Positions 51,910 to 61,351 of a stretch of 64,000 nucleotides of DNA are shown one piece after another (positions within the stretch are counted from its first letter, which is position 1; the number at the start of each line of letters is the position of its first letter). Origin of the DNA: Mucilaginibacter sp. CSA2-8R (lineage in GTDB: Bacteria > Bacteroidota > Bacteroidia > Sphingobacteriales > Sphingobacteriaceae); assembly GCF_038806765.1 (NCBI RefSeq), contig NZ_CP152389.1, forward strand, positions 4,774,001-4,838,000. The letters run 5' to 3'. The notes under the pieces were generated by a model that saw only the letters and a list, made by a program, of their open reading frames with translations, made no database searches and was not told where the DNA came from. The position numbers and the translations under genes are program-made.

Positions 51910-54684
51910 ATGAACAAACTGTTACAAACTTTTTTGCTGCTGACGCTAAGCATTTTTGCTGCACAGGCTACTACTATTAAAGGTCATGTTTATGACAGCA
52001 AAACCGGTGAACCCTTAACCGGAGCTACTATCTCGCTCGATAAAACAAACAAAGCAACCTCCAGCGGTTTGGACGGATCTTTTAAAATTGATGATGTAAA
52101 ACCAGGCCATTACACTTTACGGGTTAGTTATATCAGTTATAAAACTACATCACTCGAGATTGAGGCTACCAAAGAGAAAGATGATTACCATCACCTTAAG
52201 TTTTACCTGGAGCCGGCAGGTAAGGATTTAGCAGTTGTTTCGGTAATGTCTAAACAAGTTCGTGGCAGCGAACGTGAGGCGCGCCGCTTAGAGCAAGTAT
52301 CTGTACCTATTGCCAACATCGTTTCTGCAAGAGCTATTGAAGTTTCTCCCGATCTTACAGTAGCTAACGTTATACAGCGGGTATCGGGCGTGTCTGTTGA
52401 GCGTAATAGCAACGGTGATGCACAATACGCCATTTTGCGTGGTATGGATAAGCGCTACAACTACACTTTAGTAAACGGCGTAAAAATTCCGAGCCCGGAC
52501 AACCAGTACCGCTATGTTCCGCTAGATATTTTCCCAGCTGATATTCTGGAACGTTTGGAAGTTTACAAATCACTTACCCCTAATATGGAAGGTGATGCTA
52601 TTGGTGGCGCTGTAAATATGGTAATGAAATCGGCTCCCGACCGACTGCAGGTTACTGCCAACGTTGCCACCGGTTATAACCAGTTATTTTTTGACCGTAA
52701 ATTTATGAGCTACGATTATGGCAGTATTAACCATAAATCGCCTTATGAAATTAATGGCCGTGCTTACCAGGCTAAACCAAGCGATTTCCATAAGGGTGTC
52801 TTTAATTACAGCCTGAAAAACCCGGCACCCAATCTGGTTGGAAACCTGTCTATCGGTCAGCGCTTTTTAGATAGTAAATTAGGCATCATTGTGTCGGGTA
52901 GTTATCAAAACACTTACCGCGGCAGTAACAGCACACTATACAGTTCGTCGGTTAGCGGTACAGATGCGTACGCCACTATCACCAGTAAAAGCGACCGAAA
53001 ATATTCTGAACAGCAAAAACGCTACGGCTTAAACGCCAACGCCGACTATGTTTTCAACACACACAACAAGATAAGCCTTTATAACTTTTATGCCAGGCTT
53101 GATAATATCCAGGTACGCGATGCAGTAAGCACTGCTTACAATGGCGTTTATAATCCACAAGCCGGTAACGCCGAACTTACTTACTCAACCCGCAGCCGTT
53201 TAACGGAGCAACAAATTTACAACAGCACCCTGCAAGGCGACCATAAATTATTCGACGATCATTTTAAAATTCACTGGTCGGGCGTTTACTCATCTGCCAA
53301 AAATGACGTACCTGATAATACCACCATCAGTGTAAACGGCCTGCGCCAAAATAACGTAGACAGTCGCACCGTATTGGTCACCACAGCACCTGTTACCCGC
53401 CGTTGGGAACGTAATACGGATGAAGATAAAGCCGGTTATTTAGACCTTACCTATACCGCTAATATAGGTGGTTCGCCGGTTGACTTTAGTGCAGGTGGTT
53501 TATACCGCGATAAGCAGCGCAGCAACTTTTTTAACAACTACACTTTTGCACCGGTTACGGCAACAGACCGTTACGGTGTAAACTTTCAATCTTATACAGA
53601 CGTTGCCTTATCAGTTACCAACCCTGGTGGCGGCGTAAACAATCCGCTTACTTATGATGCTTCCGAAAAAGTGGGAGCCGGTTATGGTATGGTAAAGTTT
53701 GCCATCAACAAATTACAGGTAACCGGTGGTGCCAGAGTTGAACATACCAACCAGGGTTACAATATGCTTTTTCCGGCAGGCGAATTGCGCCCTAATGGCA
53801 AACAGGTATACACCGATGTATTGCCCAGCTTAAACTTAAAATACCTGCTTAACAACAACACCCAGCTACACGCCTCTTATTATCGAGCATTAAACCGCCC
53901 CGGTTTTTATGAGTTGATTCCTGGCGGTATTGCGAATGAAGATTACAAAGAAAAAGGCAACCCCGACTTGAAACGCGCCATAGCAGACAACTATGACTTA
54001 CGCTATGAATTATTTTCGCCAACGGCCGGCCAATTATTTTTAGGTGGTTTTTATAAACGCATCCAAAACCCAATTGAATACACCTTTCAGGCCGATGCTA
54101 CCCGCGGCCAGGATACTTATTACACACCAGGTAACTTTGGCACGGCTCATAATTTTGGTGCTGAATTAGATTATATTAAATACTTTAATAAAGTAGGTGT
54201 TAAAGCTAACTATACCTATACTAACTCGCGTATTACAACGCCTAAAACGGCACGTCGCATTAACAGCGCTAACGGTAACATCGAAGCTTACCTAGTTGAT
54301 CAAACCCGACCACTATTCGGCCAGTCGGCACATATTGCCAACGTTTCGTTACTATATCGCGATGTTAAAAAAGGATGGGATGCACAATTAGCTGCGGCCT
54401 ACACCGGCGAGCGCATCAATACCATCTCTCAGTTTTTAAACAACGACTTATGGCAAAAAGCCTTTATCCAGATGGATGCCTCTGCCGAAAAGCGCTTAAA
54501 ACACGGCATCACCATTTTTGTCAAAGCTAACAACCTTTTAAATACACCAACCAAGCTGTTAATTAAAGGCACCAACCCTGCCAATAATAACATTGCCGAA
54601 AACCTGGTAAGCAATGGTCAGACGCTTATCCGCAACGATTACTACAAACAGAGCTACCTGATTGGCCTCCGTTACAAATTGTAA
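51910..54684 (+). CDS. TonB-dependent receptor with CarboxypepD_reg domain
   Basis: 924 residues. Signal peptide (1-20, AQAT), CarboxypepD_reg (about 22-105), plug with VANVIQRVSGVSVERNSNGD and AILRGMDKRYNYTLVNGVK, then a 22-strand barrel ending in LIGLRYKL. The plug pattern (RGMD and PSPDNQYRYVPLDIFPAD) is that of receptors for complex ligands, not siderophores specifically. It is directly upstream of a beta-helix lipoprotein and a phytase, so phytate or phosphorylated inositol is the proposed cargo. Confidence 0.88.
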   Translation: MNKLLQTFLLLTLSIFAAQATTIKGHVYDSKTGEPLTGATISLDKTNKATSSGLDGSFKIDDVKPGHYTLRVSYISYKTTSLEIEATKEKDDYHHLKFYLEPAGKDLAVVSVMSKQVRGSEREARRLEQVSVPIANIVSARAIEVSPDLTVANVIQRVSGVSVERNSNGDAQYAILRGMDKRYNYTLVNGVKIPSPDNQYRYVPLDIFPADILERLEVYKSLTPNMEGDAIGGAVNMVMKSAPDRLQVTANVATGYNQLFFDRKFMSYDYGSINHKSPYEINGRAYQAKPSDFHKGVFNYSLKNPAPNLVGNLSIGQRFLDSKLGIIVSGSYQNTYRGSNSTLYSSSVSGTDAYATITSKSDRKYSEQQKRYGLNANADYVFNTHNKISLYNFYARLDNIQVRDAVSTAYNGVYNPQAGNAELTYSTRSRLTEQQIYNSTLQGDHKLFDDHFKIHWSGVYSSAKNDVPDNTTISVNGLRQNNVDSRTVLVTTAPVTRRWERNTDEDKAGYLDLTYTANIGGSPVDFSAGGLYRDKQRSNFFNNYTFAPVTATDRYGVNFQSYTDVALSVTNPGGGVNNPLTYDASEKVGAGYGMVKFAINKLQVTGGARVEHTNQGYNMLFPAGELRPNGKQVYTDVLPSLNLKYLLNNNTQLHASYYRALNRPGFYELIPGGIANEDYKEKGNPDLKRAIADNYDLRYELFSPTAGQLFLGGFYKRIQNPIEYTFQADATRGQDTYYTPGNFGTAHNFGAELDYIKYFNKVGVKANYTYTNSRITTPKTARRINSANGNIEAYLVDQTRPLFGQSAHIANVSLLYRDVKKGWDAQLAAAYTGERINTISQFLNNDLWQKAFIQMDASAEKRLKHGITIFVKANNLLNTPTKLLIKGTNPANNNIAENLVSNGQTLIRNDYYKQSYLIGLRYKL

Positions 54685-54706
54685 ACATCCTTTAAAGATA
54701 TAACAC

Positions 54707-55960
54707 ATGAAATTTCAACACATTTTTGCAGCACTGGCCTTAGCCGCCGTAGTTTTCACGGGATGTGAAAAAGCAAACATTGATGTAGATACTACCCCGG
54801 CCGATGGCTCGGCCATGGGCGAGGTATCAGGCGTATGGCTTAAAGGCAGCACCCAGGTAATTAAAGGCGATATCGTAATACCTGCCGGCAAATCGTTAAC
54901 CATAGAAGAAGGTGTGACCGTGCTGATGGACACTGTGGCCAAACCGGAAATTATTGTAAAAGGCAACCTATACTCATTAGGTACAGAGCAAAACCCGGTT
55001 AAATTTACGGTAAACGAATTTTATAAAACAGCAGCCAAAAAGTTTGGTAAGTTATGGGGTGGTATACTGGCTGCACCAAGCTGTGCCGAGTTGGTATTAG
55101 ACCATACTATACTTGAATATGGTGGCAGCACCACATCAGATGCATCAACTTCTGTAAAACAGGGTTTGTATAAGGCAGTAGCCGGCGAGAACCTGCCTGC
55201 ATTATGGTTCTCTAATATAAACGGCAAGCTGATTGTGCAAAACAGCACCTTCCGTAACTTTCAGGAAGACTGTACTTACATTGAGGGTGGTAAAATCATC
55301 TTTGCTAACAATGTATTTTACACTACCGGCGTAACCGGTGGCGAAGCCATGAACTTTAAATCAGGCTGCGTGGCAGACTTGGCTAACAACTTAGTTTACA
55401 GCACTAATACTAATGCCTTTAAACTTTCAAACAGCGGCGACCGCCCAACACAAGCCTACATTATTGCTTACAATAATACTATGGTAAATACCGGATGGCG
55501 CCGTCCCACAGCTAAAGGCGGCTCCGTATGGGTCGAAGCTTCTGTGCGTGCTGAGTTGTATAACAACCTTTTTGTAAATATCCGTTTTGGTATTAAGCGC
55601 GATACCAAAAAGCCCGAAGACAGCCGCTCTATTTACAGCAATAACTGGTACTACGGATACGACCAAACAACCGTTAACCAATTCCAGCCAACGGCCGAAA
55701 TTATTGCAGGCACCAATGATGTTATCAGTAAAACTGCTGGCGCTAACGACCCGATGCTGGTAAATTACCCATTAAGTACCTCAACCAGTACTGCGGATTA
55801 TAACACCGCCTGGGATTTCCATTTACAAGCAGGCTCGGCAGCATTAACCAAGGGCAAAACCAATTTTACACGTAATTACGCTTCGGGCATTATTGTTAAC
55901 GGCGTTAATTATACCTCGCCTGCACCATCTAACTATGTAGGTGCTTACGGTATCAAATAA
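54707..55960 (+). CDS. Right-handed beta-helix lipoprotein
   Basis: 417 residues with a lipoprotein signal (Cys20 in FTGCEK). Repeated short strands and turns (IVIPAGKSLTIEEGVTVLMD, FKSGCVADLANNLVYST, IIAYNNTMVNTG) give a parallel beta-helix pattern through about residue 330. No catalytic motif is recognised. It lies 22 bases after the TonB receptor, so it may be the surface partner of that receptor in place of SusD. Confidence 0.78.
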   Translation: MKFQHIFAALALAAVVFTGCEKANIDVDTTPADGSAMGEVSGVWLKGSTQVIKGDIVIPAGKSLTIEEGVTVLMDTVAKPEIIVKGNLYSLGTEQNPVKFTVNEFYKTAAKKFGKLWGGILAAPSCAELVLDHTILEYGGSTTSDASTSVKQGLYKAVAGENLPALWFSNINGKLIVQNSTFRNFQEDCTYIEGGKIIFANNVFYTTGVTGGEAMNFKSGCVADLANNLVYSTNTNAFKLSNSGDRPTQAYIIAYNNTMVNTGWRRPTAKGGSVWVEASVRAELYNNLFVNIRFGIKRDTKKPEDSRSIYSNNWYYGYDQTTVNQFQPTAEIIAGTNDVISKTAGANDPMLVNYPLSTSTSTADYNTAWDFHLQAGSAALTKGKTNFTRNYASGIIVNGVNYTSPAPSNYVGAYGIK

Positions 55961-55993
55961 AAACAGTTTTAATAATTATTATCTCATTACTTT

Positions 55994-56025
55994 AAGCGGC
56001 GTTGTTTAATAGCAACGCCGCTTTT
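55994..56025 (+). terminator. Hairpin between the beta-helix and phytase genes
   Basis: Stem aagcggcgttg / caacgccgctt with a short T tail, ending about 15 bases before the phytase ATG. It may act as a partial terminator or as an mRNA-stabilising hairpin. Confidence 0.65.
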
Positions 56026-56040
56026 AAATAGCACATTATA

Positions 56041-57135
56041 ATGCATAAGCTTACCATTAGCTATATAAGCTTTTTAGCTTTCCTTTCTGCAGCCGGCACC
56101 AGCTGCCAGCCATCTTCTGGCACTAAATTACCTCCGGGTGTTGTGGTGTCGGCACTGGTTAAACCTGTAATTGTAACCCAACAGGTAAATTATGATACCG
56201 ACGATCCGGCTATTTGGTACAATGCAGCCAATCCGGCACAAAGCCTGATTATAGGTACCGACAAAAACGCCGATGGCGGCTTATATGTGTTTGACCTGGA
56301 CGGTAAAATTATTGCCAATAAAGTAGTAAAAGGTTTAAAGCGCCCTAATAATGTTGATATTGCTTATGGCTTGGTACTTAATGGTCAAAAAACAGATATT
56401 GCCGTTACTACGGAGCGCATGAGTCATAAGCTTCGCATTTACGCTTTACCCGATATGAAACCGGTTGATAACGGCGGCCTGGATATGTTTATCGGCGAAA
56501 ACGGTTTTGAATACCGCGACCTGATGGGCATTGCCATGTACACCGCTAAAGACGGTAAAATATATGCTATTGTAGGCCGTAAAAACGGACCGAAAGAAGA
56601 TGGTTATTTATGGCAATACTTATTAACCGACAATAGTACCGGAACAGTTAAAGCAACACTGGTTAGAAAATTTGGCGCTTACAGCGGCAAAAAAGAAATA
56701 GAAGCTATTGCCGTTGATAACGAGTTGGGCTACATCTATTACTCGGATGAGCAGGTAGGCGTACGCCAGTACTATGCCGACCCTAATAAAGGTAACCAGC
56801 AACTGGCCTTGTTTGCCACCAAAGGTTTTGAGGCAGACCACGAAGGCATTTCTATTTATAAATCAACCGACACTACCGGCTATATCCTGGTATCTGACCA
56901 GGGCGCTAACCGTTTCCATGTTTTTACCCGCGAGGGTACACCGGGCAACCCGTTTGAGCATCGCGAACTGAAAGTGGTACCGGTAGCTGCTCAGCAAAGT
57001 GATGGCTCGGATGTATTAAATAAACCTTTAAACGCACGTTTTAAACATGGCCTGTTTGTAGCCATGAGCGACGACAAAACCTTCCATTTTTACCGTTGGG
57101 AAGACATTGCCGGTAAAGATTTAAATGTGAAATAA
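56041..57135 (+). CDS. Beta-propeller phytase (3-phytase) lipoprotein
   Basis: 364 residues. Possible lipoprotein signal with Cys22 (GTSCQP). The six-bladed BPP pattern is clear: DTDDPAIWYN, GTDKNADGGLYVFDLDG, KRPNNVDIAYG, IYAIVGRKNGPKEDGYLWQY, EIEAIAVDNELGYIYYSDE, and ATKGFEADHEGISIY. Asp/Glu calcium sites and basic phosphate-binding residues are in place. BPP enzymes hydrolyse calcium-phytate to lower inositol phosphates. Follows the TonB receptor and beta-helix genes across a hairpin. Confidence 0.92.
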   Translation: MHKLTISYISFLAFLSAAGTSCQPSSGTKLPPGVVVSALVKPVIVTQQVNYDTDDPAIWYNAANPAQSLIIGTDKNADGGLYVFDLDGKIIANKVVKGLKRPNNVDIAYGLVLNGQKTDIAVTTERMSHKLRIYALPDMKPVDNGGLDMFIGENGFEYRDLMGIAMYTAKDGKIYAIVGRKNGPKEDGYLWQYLLTDNSTGTVKATLVRKFGAYSGKKEIEAIAVDNELGYIYYSDEQVGVRQYYADPNKGNQQLALFATKGFEADHEGISIYKSTDTTGYILVSDQGANRFHVFTREGTPGNPFEHRELKVVPVAAQQSDGSDVLNKPLNARFKHGLFVAMSDDKTFHFYRWEDIAGKDLNVK

Positions 57136-57249
57136 GCCTTTGCTTTAAGCAACTGCTGATTCATCAGCAAAACTTCAAAATTGCATAACCGTATGGTAGC
57201 AAAGTATAGTATATCATTAAGTTTACTAAAAAATTACCCGTTTTATAGC

Positions 57250-57266
57250 AGGTAATATTACCTTTG
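57250..57266 (+). promoter_or_regulatory. Palindrome overlapping the lpdA -7 box
   Basis: aggtaatattacct (57250-57263) is a perfect 14-base palindrome; TACCTTTG at 57259-57266 fits TAnnTTTG, 25 bases before the ATG. An operator at the promoter is possible. Confidence 0.45.
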
Positions 57267-57291
57267 AAAACTATCAAAATACTATACTGTT

Positions 57292-58695
57292 ATGCAATAT
57301 GATGTTATTGTTATAGGCTCGGGCCCGGGCGGCTACGTTGCGGCCATACGTTGTGCGCAACTGGGCTTAAAAACTGCCTGTATTGAAAAATACAGCACCT
57401 TTGGCGGTACCTGCCTAAATGTAGGCTGTATCCCTTCAAAAGCATTACTCGACTCCAGTGAGCATTACCACAATGCTGCACATACTTTTAAAACTCACGG
57501 CATTAATTTAGATAACCTTCAGATTGATTTTGGCCAGATGGTAGCTCGCAAAAATGAGGTGGTTGCTCAAACTACCGGCGGTATTACTTTCTTGTTCAAA
57601 AAAAATAAAATTACTTCTTACCAGGGTTTAGGTTCTTTTAAAGACAAAAATACTATTGTTATTAAAAAAGCCGACGGTAGCGAAGAAACCATTACTGGCA
57701 AAAATGTTATTATCGCTACCGGTTCGAAACCGTCAAGCCTTCCGTTTTTACCTGTTGATAAAAAACGCATCATTACTTCTACCGAGGCTTTAAACCTGCC
57801 CGAAGTACCTAAACACCTGGTGCTCATTGGTGGCGGCGTTATTGGCCTGGAGTTAGGTTCGGTTTATGCCCGTTTGGGTGCCAAGGTATCGGTAATTGAG
57901 TTTATGGACTCTATTATCCCTACTATGGACAAACAGTTGGGTAAAGAGCTGCAAAAAGTGTTACAAAAACAAGGTGTTGAGTTTTACCTGGGTCACAAAG
58001 TTACCGGCGCCAGCGTAAACGGCGACGAGGTAACGGTTACCTTCGACTCACCTAAAGGTGAAAAAAAAGAACTGAAAGCTGATTACTGTATGGTAGCGGT
58101 TGGCCGTGTAGCCTATACTGACGGCTTGGGCTTAGAAAACATCGGCATTACGGTTGAAGAGCGCGGCCGTAAAATTACCGTTGACGAGCACCTCGAAACT
58201 TCGGTAAAAGGTATTTATGCCATTGGCGACGTAGTACGCGGTGCAATGCTGGCTCACAAAGCCGAAGACGAAGGTACTTTTGTAGCCGAATTGATTGCCG
58301 GTCAAAAACCACACATCAATTACAACCTTATTCCGGGTGTGGTTTATACTTGGCCTGAAGTTGCCAGCGTTGGCCAAACCGAAGAGCAACTGAAAGAAAA
58401 AGGTGTTAAATACAAGGCAGGCTCATTCCCGTTCAAAGCCAGCGGCCGTGCACGTGCCAGCATGGATATTGACGGTTTTGTAAAAGTACTGGCCGATGCA
58501 ACCACCGACGAAATTTTAGGTGTACACATGATTGGTCCGCGTGCGGCCGACATGATTGCCGAAGCCGTAGTAGCCATGGAGTACCGCGCCAGCGCCGAAG
58601 ATGTAAGCCGCATGAGTCATGCTCACCCAACTTACACCGAGTCGATGCGTGAGGCTTGTCTAGCTGCTACCGACAACCGGGCAATCCATATTTAA
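57292..58695 (+). CDS. lpdA: Dihydrolipoyl dehydrogenase
   Basis: 467 residues. FAD motif GSGPGGYVAA, redox-active disulfide GGTCLNVGCIPSKA, NAD motif GGGVIGLELGSVYARLG, and the C-terminal HAHPTYTE with the catalytic His-Glu pair. It is the E3 subunit of 2-oxoacid dehydrogenase complexes and the glycine cleavage system. It has its own promoter and terminator; the E1/E2 genes are elsewhere. Confidence 0.96.
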   Translation: MQYDVIVIGSGPGGYVAAIRCAQLGLKTACIEKYSTFGGTCLNVGCIPSKALLDSSEHYHNAAHTFKTHGINLDNLQIDFGQMVARKNEVVAQTTGGITFLFKKNKITSYQGLGSFKDKNTIVIKKADGSEETITGKNVIIATGSKPSSLPFLPVDKKRIITSTEALNLPEVPKHLVLIGGGVIGLELGSVYARLGAKVSVIEFMDSIIPTMDKQLGKELQKVLQKQGVEFYLGHKVTGASVNGDEVTVTFDSPKGEKKELKADYCMVAVGRVAYTDGLGLENIGITVEERGRKITVDEHLETSVKGIYAIGDVVRGAMLAHKAEDEGTFVAELIAGQKPHINYNLIPGVVYTWPEVASVGQTEEQLKEKGVKYKAGSFPFKASGRARASMDIDGFVKVLADATTDEILGVHMIGPRAADMIAEAVVAMEYRASAEDVSRMSHAHPTYTESMREACLAATDNRAIHI

Positions 58696-58738
58696 GGCAT
58701 TTATTGCTGATTGATTTTTATCAATCGGTATTGATATT

Positions 58739-58772
58739 AAAGTTGCAAGATTATTGGTCTTGCAACTTTTTT
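58739..58772 (+). terminator. Terminator of lpdA
   Basis: agttgcaaga / tcttgcaact stem followed by T7. Confidence 0.9.
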
Positions 58773-58822
58773 TGTTTCCTGGTGTTTTCTATCATTGAGC
58801 AACAGCTTAAGGCATTATTTAA

Positions 58823-59263
58823 ATGAGTGTATTAATTGATATAGGTATAGTACTGCTTACCATTGCCGGCATGGAGGCACTTTCGTGGTTTATCCATAAA
58901 TATCTTTTTCATGGGCCGTTGTGGTTTATTCATAAAACACACCACCAGCAGCGTCATGGCTGGTTTGAGCTGAATGACATATTCAGCATCGGGTTTGCCT
59001 TATTGTCGTTATGGCTGATGTGGCAGGGGCGCAATGCTTATAATGCCGGCTTTTTTATAGGCTTAGGCATTACTATCTATGGCCTGATCTATTTTATTTT
59101 TCACGATTGGTTTATTCACAATCGTTTTAAGGCATTTAAAACAACCAACAGCTACCTGCTTAGCATCCGCCGGGCACACAAAATTCACCATAAATCTACG
59201 GAGAAGCTACCTTCGGAAGAATTCGGGCTACTGGTGGCCAGTAAGAAGTATTTTAAGAGATAA
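58823..59263 (+). CDS. crtZ: Beta-carotene hydroxylase (CrtZ-type)
   Basis: 146 residues, four helices, with the histidine clusters of fatty-acid/carotene hydroxylases: HKYLFH, HKTHHQQRHGWFELND, HDWFIHNRF and RRAHKIHHKS...EEFG. It hydroxylates the beta-ionone rings of carotene at C3/C3' to make zeaxanthin, using a di-iron site in the membrane. crtI and crtB are 2.1-4.9 kb away; a lycopene cyclase is not in the window. Confidence 0.9.
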   Translation: MSVLIDIGIVLLTIAGMEALSWFIHKYLFHGPLWFIHKTHHQQRHGWFELNDIFSIGFALLSLWLMWQGRNAYNAGFFIGLGITIYGLIYFIFHDWFIHNRFKAFKTTNSYLLSIRRAHKIHHKSTEKLPSEEFGLLVASKKYFKR

Positions 59264-59388
59264 CCGGTTCACTAACTGGGAATATATTATCATAATTAGT
59301 ACGTTGCTTAATTGCCTGCTTAAGCCATCTGTAATTATCTCAATAAAATTCCGAAATTTAACCCCACTAAAGTTCACATCCAACTCCC

Positions 59389-60408
59389 ATGCTGCAAATA
59401 GAAGAAAACGTATCTCTTAAAAACTTTAACACTTTCGGTATCGAAGCTAAAGCGCGTTATTTTGTAGAGATTAACCATGAGGAGGATTTGGCTGAACTTT
59501 TTATGGATCCGCAATGGCAGCAAATCGAAAGGCTGGTATTAGGCGGCGGCAGCAACATGCTCTTAGTAAATGATTTTAACGGCTTAGTCATCCGGCTAAA
59601 TATTCGCGGCATCGAGCATCGCATCAATCACGATAATGTTTTTATTGAAGCAGGTGCCGGCGAGGTTTGGAACGAGCTGGTAAATTACTGTGTAGACCAC
59701 AACTTTGCAGGTATGGAAAACCTGAGCCTCATTCCAGGCTCGGTCGGCGCATCCCCCATACAAAACATAGGTGCTTACGGTGTAGAGCTTAAAGACGTAT
59801 TTGAAAGCTGCCGCGCATTCGAAATTGCCACCGGGCAAATTAAAACCTTCAGCAATCCCGATTGCCGGTTTGGCTACCGCGAAAGCGTATTCAAATCAGA
59901 TTTGAAAGGGCAATACATTATCACTTCTGTTAAGTTCCGGTTATCGCTTACTCCGAAGCTCAATTTAAGCTATGGCGCTATCGAGCAGGAACTGGCAAAT
60001 CGCGGCATCACGCAACCAACTATTAAAGAGGTATCACAGGTAGTAGCTGCCATCAGAGTATCTAAACTGCCCGATCCATCTACTATTGGTAATTCAGGAA
60101 GCTTTTTTAAAAATCCGGTAATATCGCAATTACAGTTTGCAGATATCCAGAAACAATATCCGCAAATAGCGCATTATCCGGCTGGCGAAAACCAGATTAA
60201 GCTGGCGGCCGGCTGGCTTATTGAACAGTGCGGTTGGAAAGGAAAAGTGGTTGGACATACTGGCACCTGGAAAAATCAGGCCCTGGTTCTTGTTAATCAC
60301 GGTGATGCTACAGGGAAGGAGATCTACAATTTATCGTCGCAAATCATAGACAGTGTGTATACAAAATTTGGCGTTGCGCTTGAACGCGAAGTAAATATTA
60401 TTGATTAA
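59389..60408 (+). CDS. murB: UDP-N-acetylenolpyruvoylglucosamine reductase (MurB)
   Basis: 339 residues, type I MurB. FAD-binding LGGGSNMLLVNDF and SLIPGSVGASPIQNIGAYG, catalytic Arg in GYRESVF, Ser in GNSGSFFKNP and Glu in LEREV. It reduces UDP-GlcNAc-enolpyruvate to UDP-MurNAc for peptidoglycan. Single gene, separated from crtZ by 125 bases. Confidence 0.96.
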   Translation: MLQIEENVSLKNFNTFGIEAKARYFVEINHEEDLAELFMDPQWQQIERLVLGGGSNMLLVNDFNGLVIRLNIRGIEHRINHDNVFIEAGAGEVWNELVNYCVDHNFAGMENLSLIPGSVGASPIQNIGAYGVELKDVFESCRAFEIATGQIKTFSNPDCRFGYRESVFKSDLKGQYIITSVKFRLSLTPKLNLSYGAIEQELANRGITQPTIKEVSQVVAAIRVSKLPDPSTIGNSGSFFKNPVISQLQFADIQKQYPQIAHYPAGENQIKLAAGWLIEQCGWKGKVVGHTGTWKNQALVLVNHGDATGKEIYNLSSQIIDSVYTKFGVALEREVNIID

Positions 60409-60432
60409 CCTACACTGCTCTACACAATACTA

Positions 60433-60446
60433 TACACATTTGTGTA
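60433..60446. repeat. Short palindrome after murB
   Basis: tacaca-tt-tgtgta in the 290-base gap before the sigma factor start. The rest of the gap is AT-rich, with no clear promoter box; it includes accg...cggt dyads near 60636-60652. Confidence 0.3.
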
Positions 60447-60698
60447 CAACCGTAATTTGAATAAAATAAATACAAGATTTGTTTTATTGATTTAGTTAAT
60501 TTTTTGTCGTTTAAGAATATCGTTATTAAGAAACTGAAAAACAGCGGTTTAATAAACGTTGATTTGTTTCAAAAAATCGAACTTTCTCTCTTTTAAAGAA
60601 TATTTAAGTAGGTATTTATAAAATAAAGGTACAAGACCGCTATAAAAACGGTATCATGTTTGCCAATGTATCTGTACAAAACTTTAACAGATAACAGA

Positions 60699-61238
60699 AT
60701 GACAAAGATTGAGTTTAACGCCATGGTACTGCGCCAAGCCAGTTCATTACGCTCATACGCACTGCACTTCACTCATGACGCAGATGACGCTAATGACCTT
60801 GTCCAAGACACAATGTTGAAGGCAATAACTTACTACAATAAGTTTAAAGAAGGAACTAATTTAAAAGGATGGTTGTATACCATCATGAAAAACACATTTA
60901 TTAACAACTACCGTCGCTTTGTAAAAATGAGCACGTTTGTTACTAAATCTGAAGAAATATCGTCAGCTAATTTGGTTTTCAGTTCAACCAAAAACCAAGG
61001 AGAGTCTAAATTTGTGATGGATGATATCCGTCGTGCTTTAGACCGCTTACCAGAAGATTATTATGTGCCTTTCACCATGTACTTTGAAGGTCACAAATAC
61101 CACGAAATTGCCGACCACCTGACTATTCCAATCGGCACTGTTAAAACCCGTATTCACGTAGCTCGTAAATTATTAAAGAAAAATCTGAAAGCATATGACA
61201 ATGGCGTTAAAAAGCCAATTTATGCCGACGAAGAATAG
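60699..61238 (+). CDS. ECF sigma factor
   Basis: 179 residues from the ATG at 60699 (MTKIEFN); in-frame TTG 60660 and ATG 60666 give a slightly longer version. Region 2: ADDANDLVQDTMLKAITYYNKF, then LKGWLYTIMKNTFINNYRR; region 4: YHEIADHLTIPIGTVKTRIHVARKLL. No anti-sigma gene follows; a terminator and then crtI (opposite strand) come next. It resembles a widely conserved Sphingobacteriaceae ECF factor, as I recall. Possible control of carotenoid genes is by position only. Confidence 0.9.
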   Translation: MTKIEFNAMVLRQASSLRSYALHFTHDADDANDLVQDTMLKAITYYNKFKEGTNLKGWLYTIMKNTFINNYRRFVKMSTFVTKSEEISSANLVFSSTKNQGESKFVMDDIRRALDRLPEDYYVPFTMYFEGHKYHEIADHLTIPIGTVKTRIHVARKLLKKNLKAYDNGVKKPIYADEE

Positions 61239-61263
61239 TCGCGAAATACAGAATTCAATACAA

Positions 61264-61304
61264 ACAAAAAAGGTTTGCTTATTTAAGCAAACCTTTTTTG
61301 TTTA
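61264..61304. terminator. Bidirectional terminator
   Basis: aaaaaaggtttgctt / aagcaaacctttttt between the convergent sigma gene and crtI. Confidence 0.9.
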
Positions 61305-61351
61305 GAGAAAAGTACAAATTGACTTTAATTAATGTTTATATGTTACCCTTT

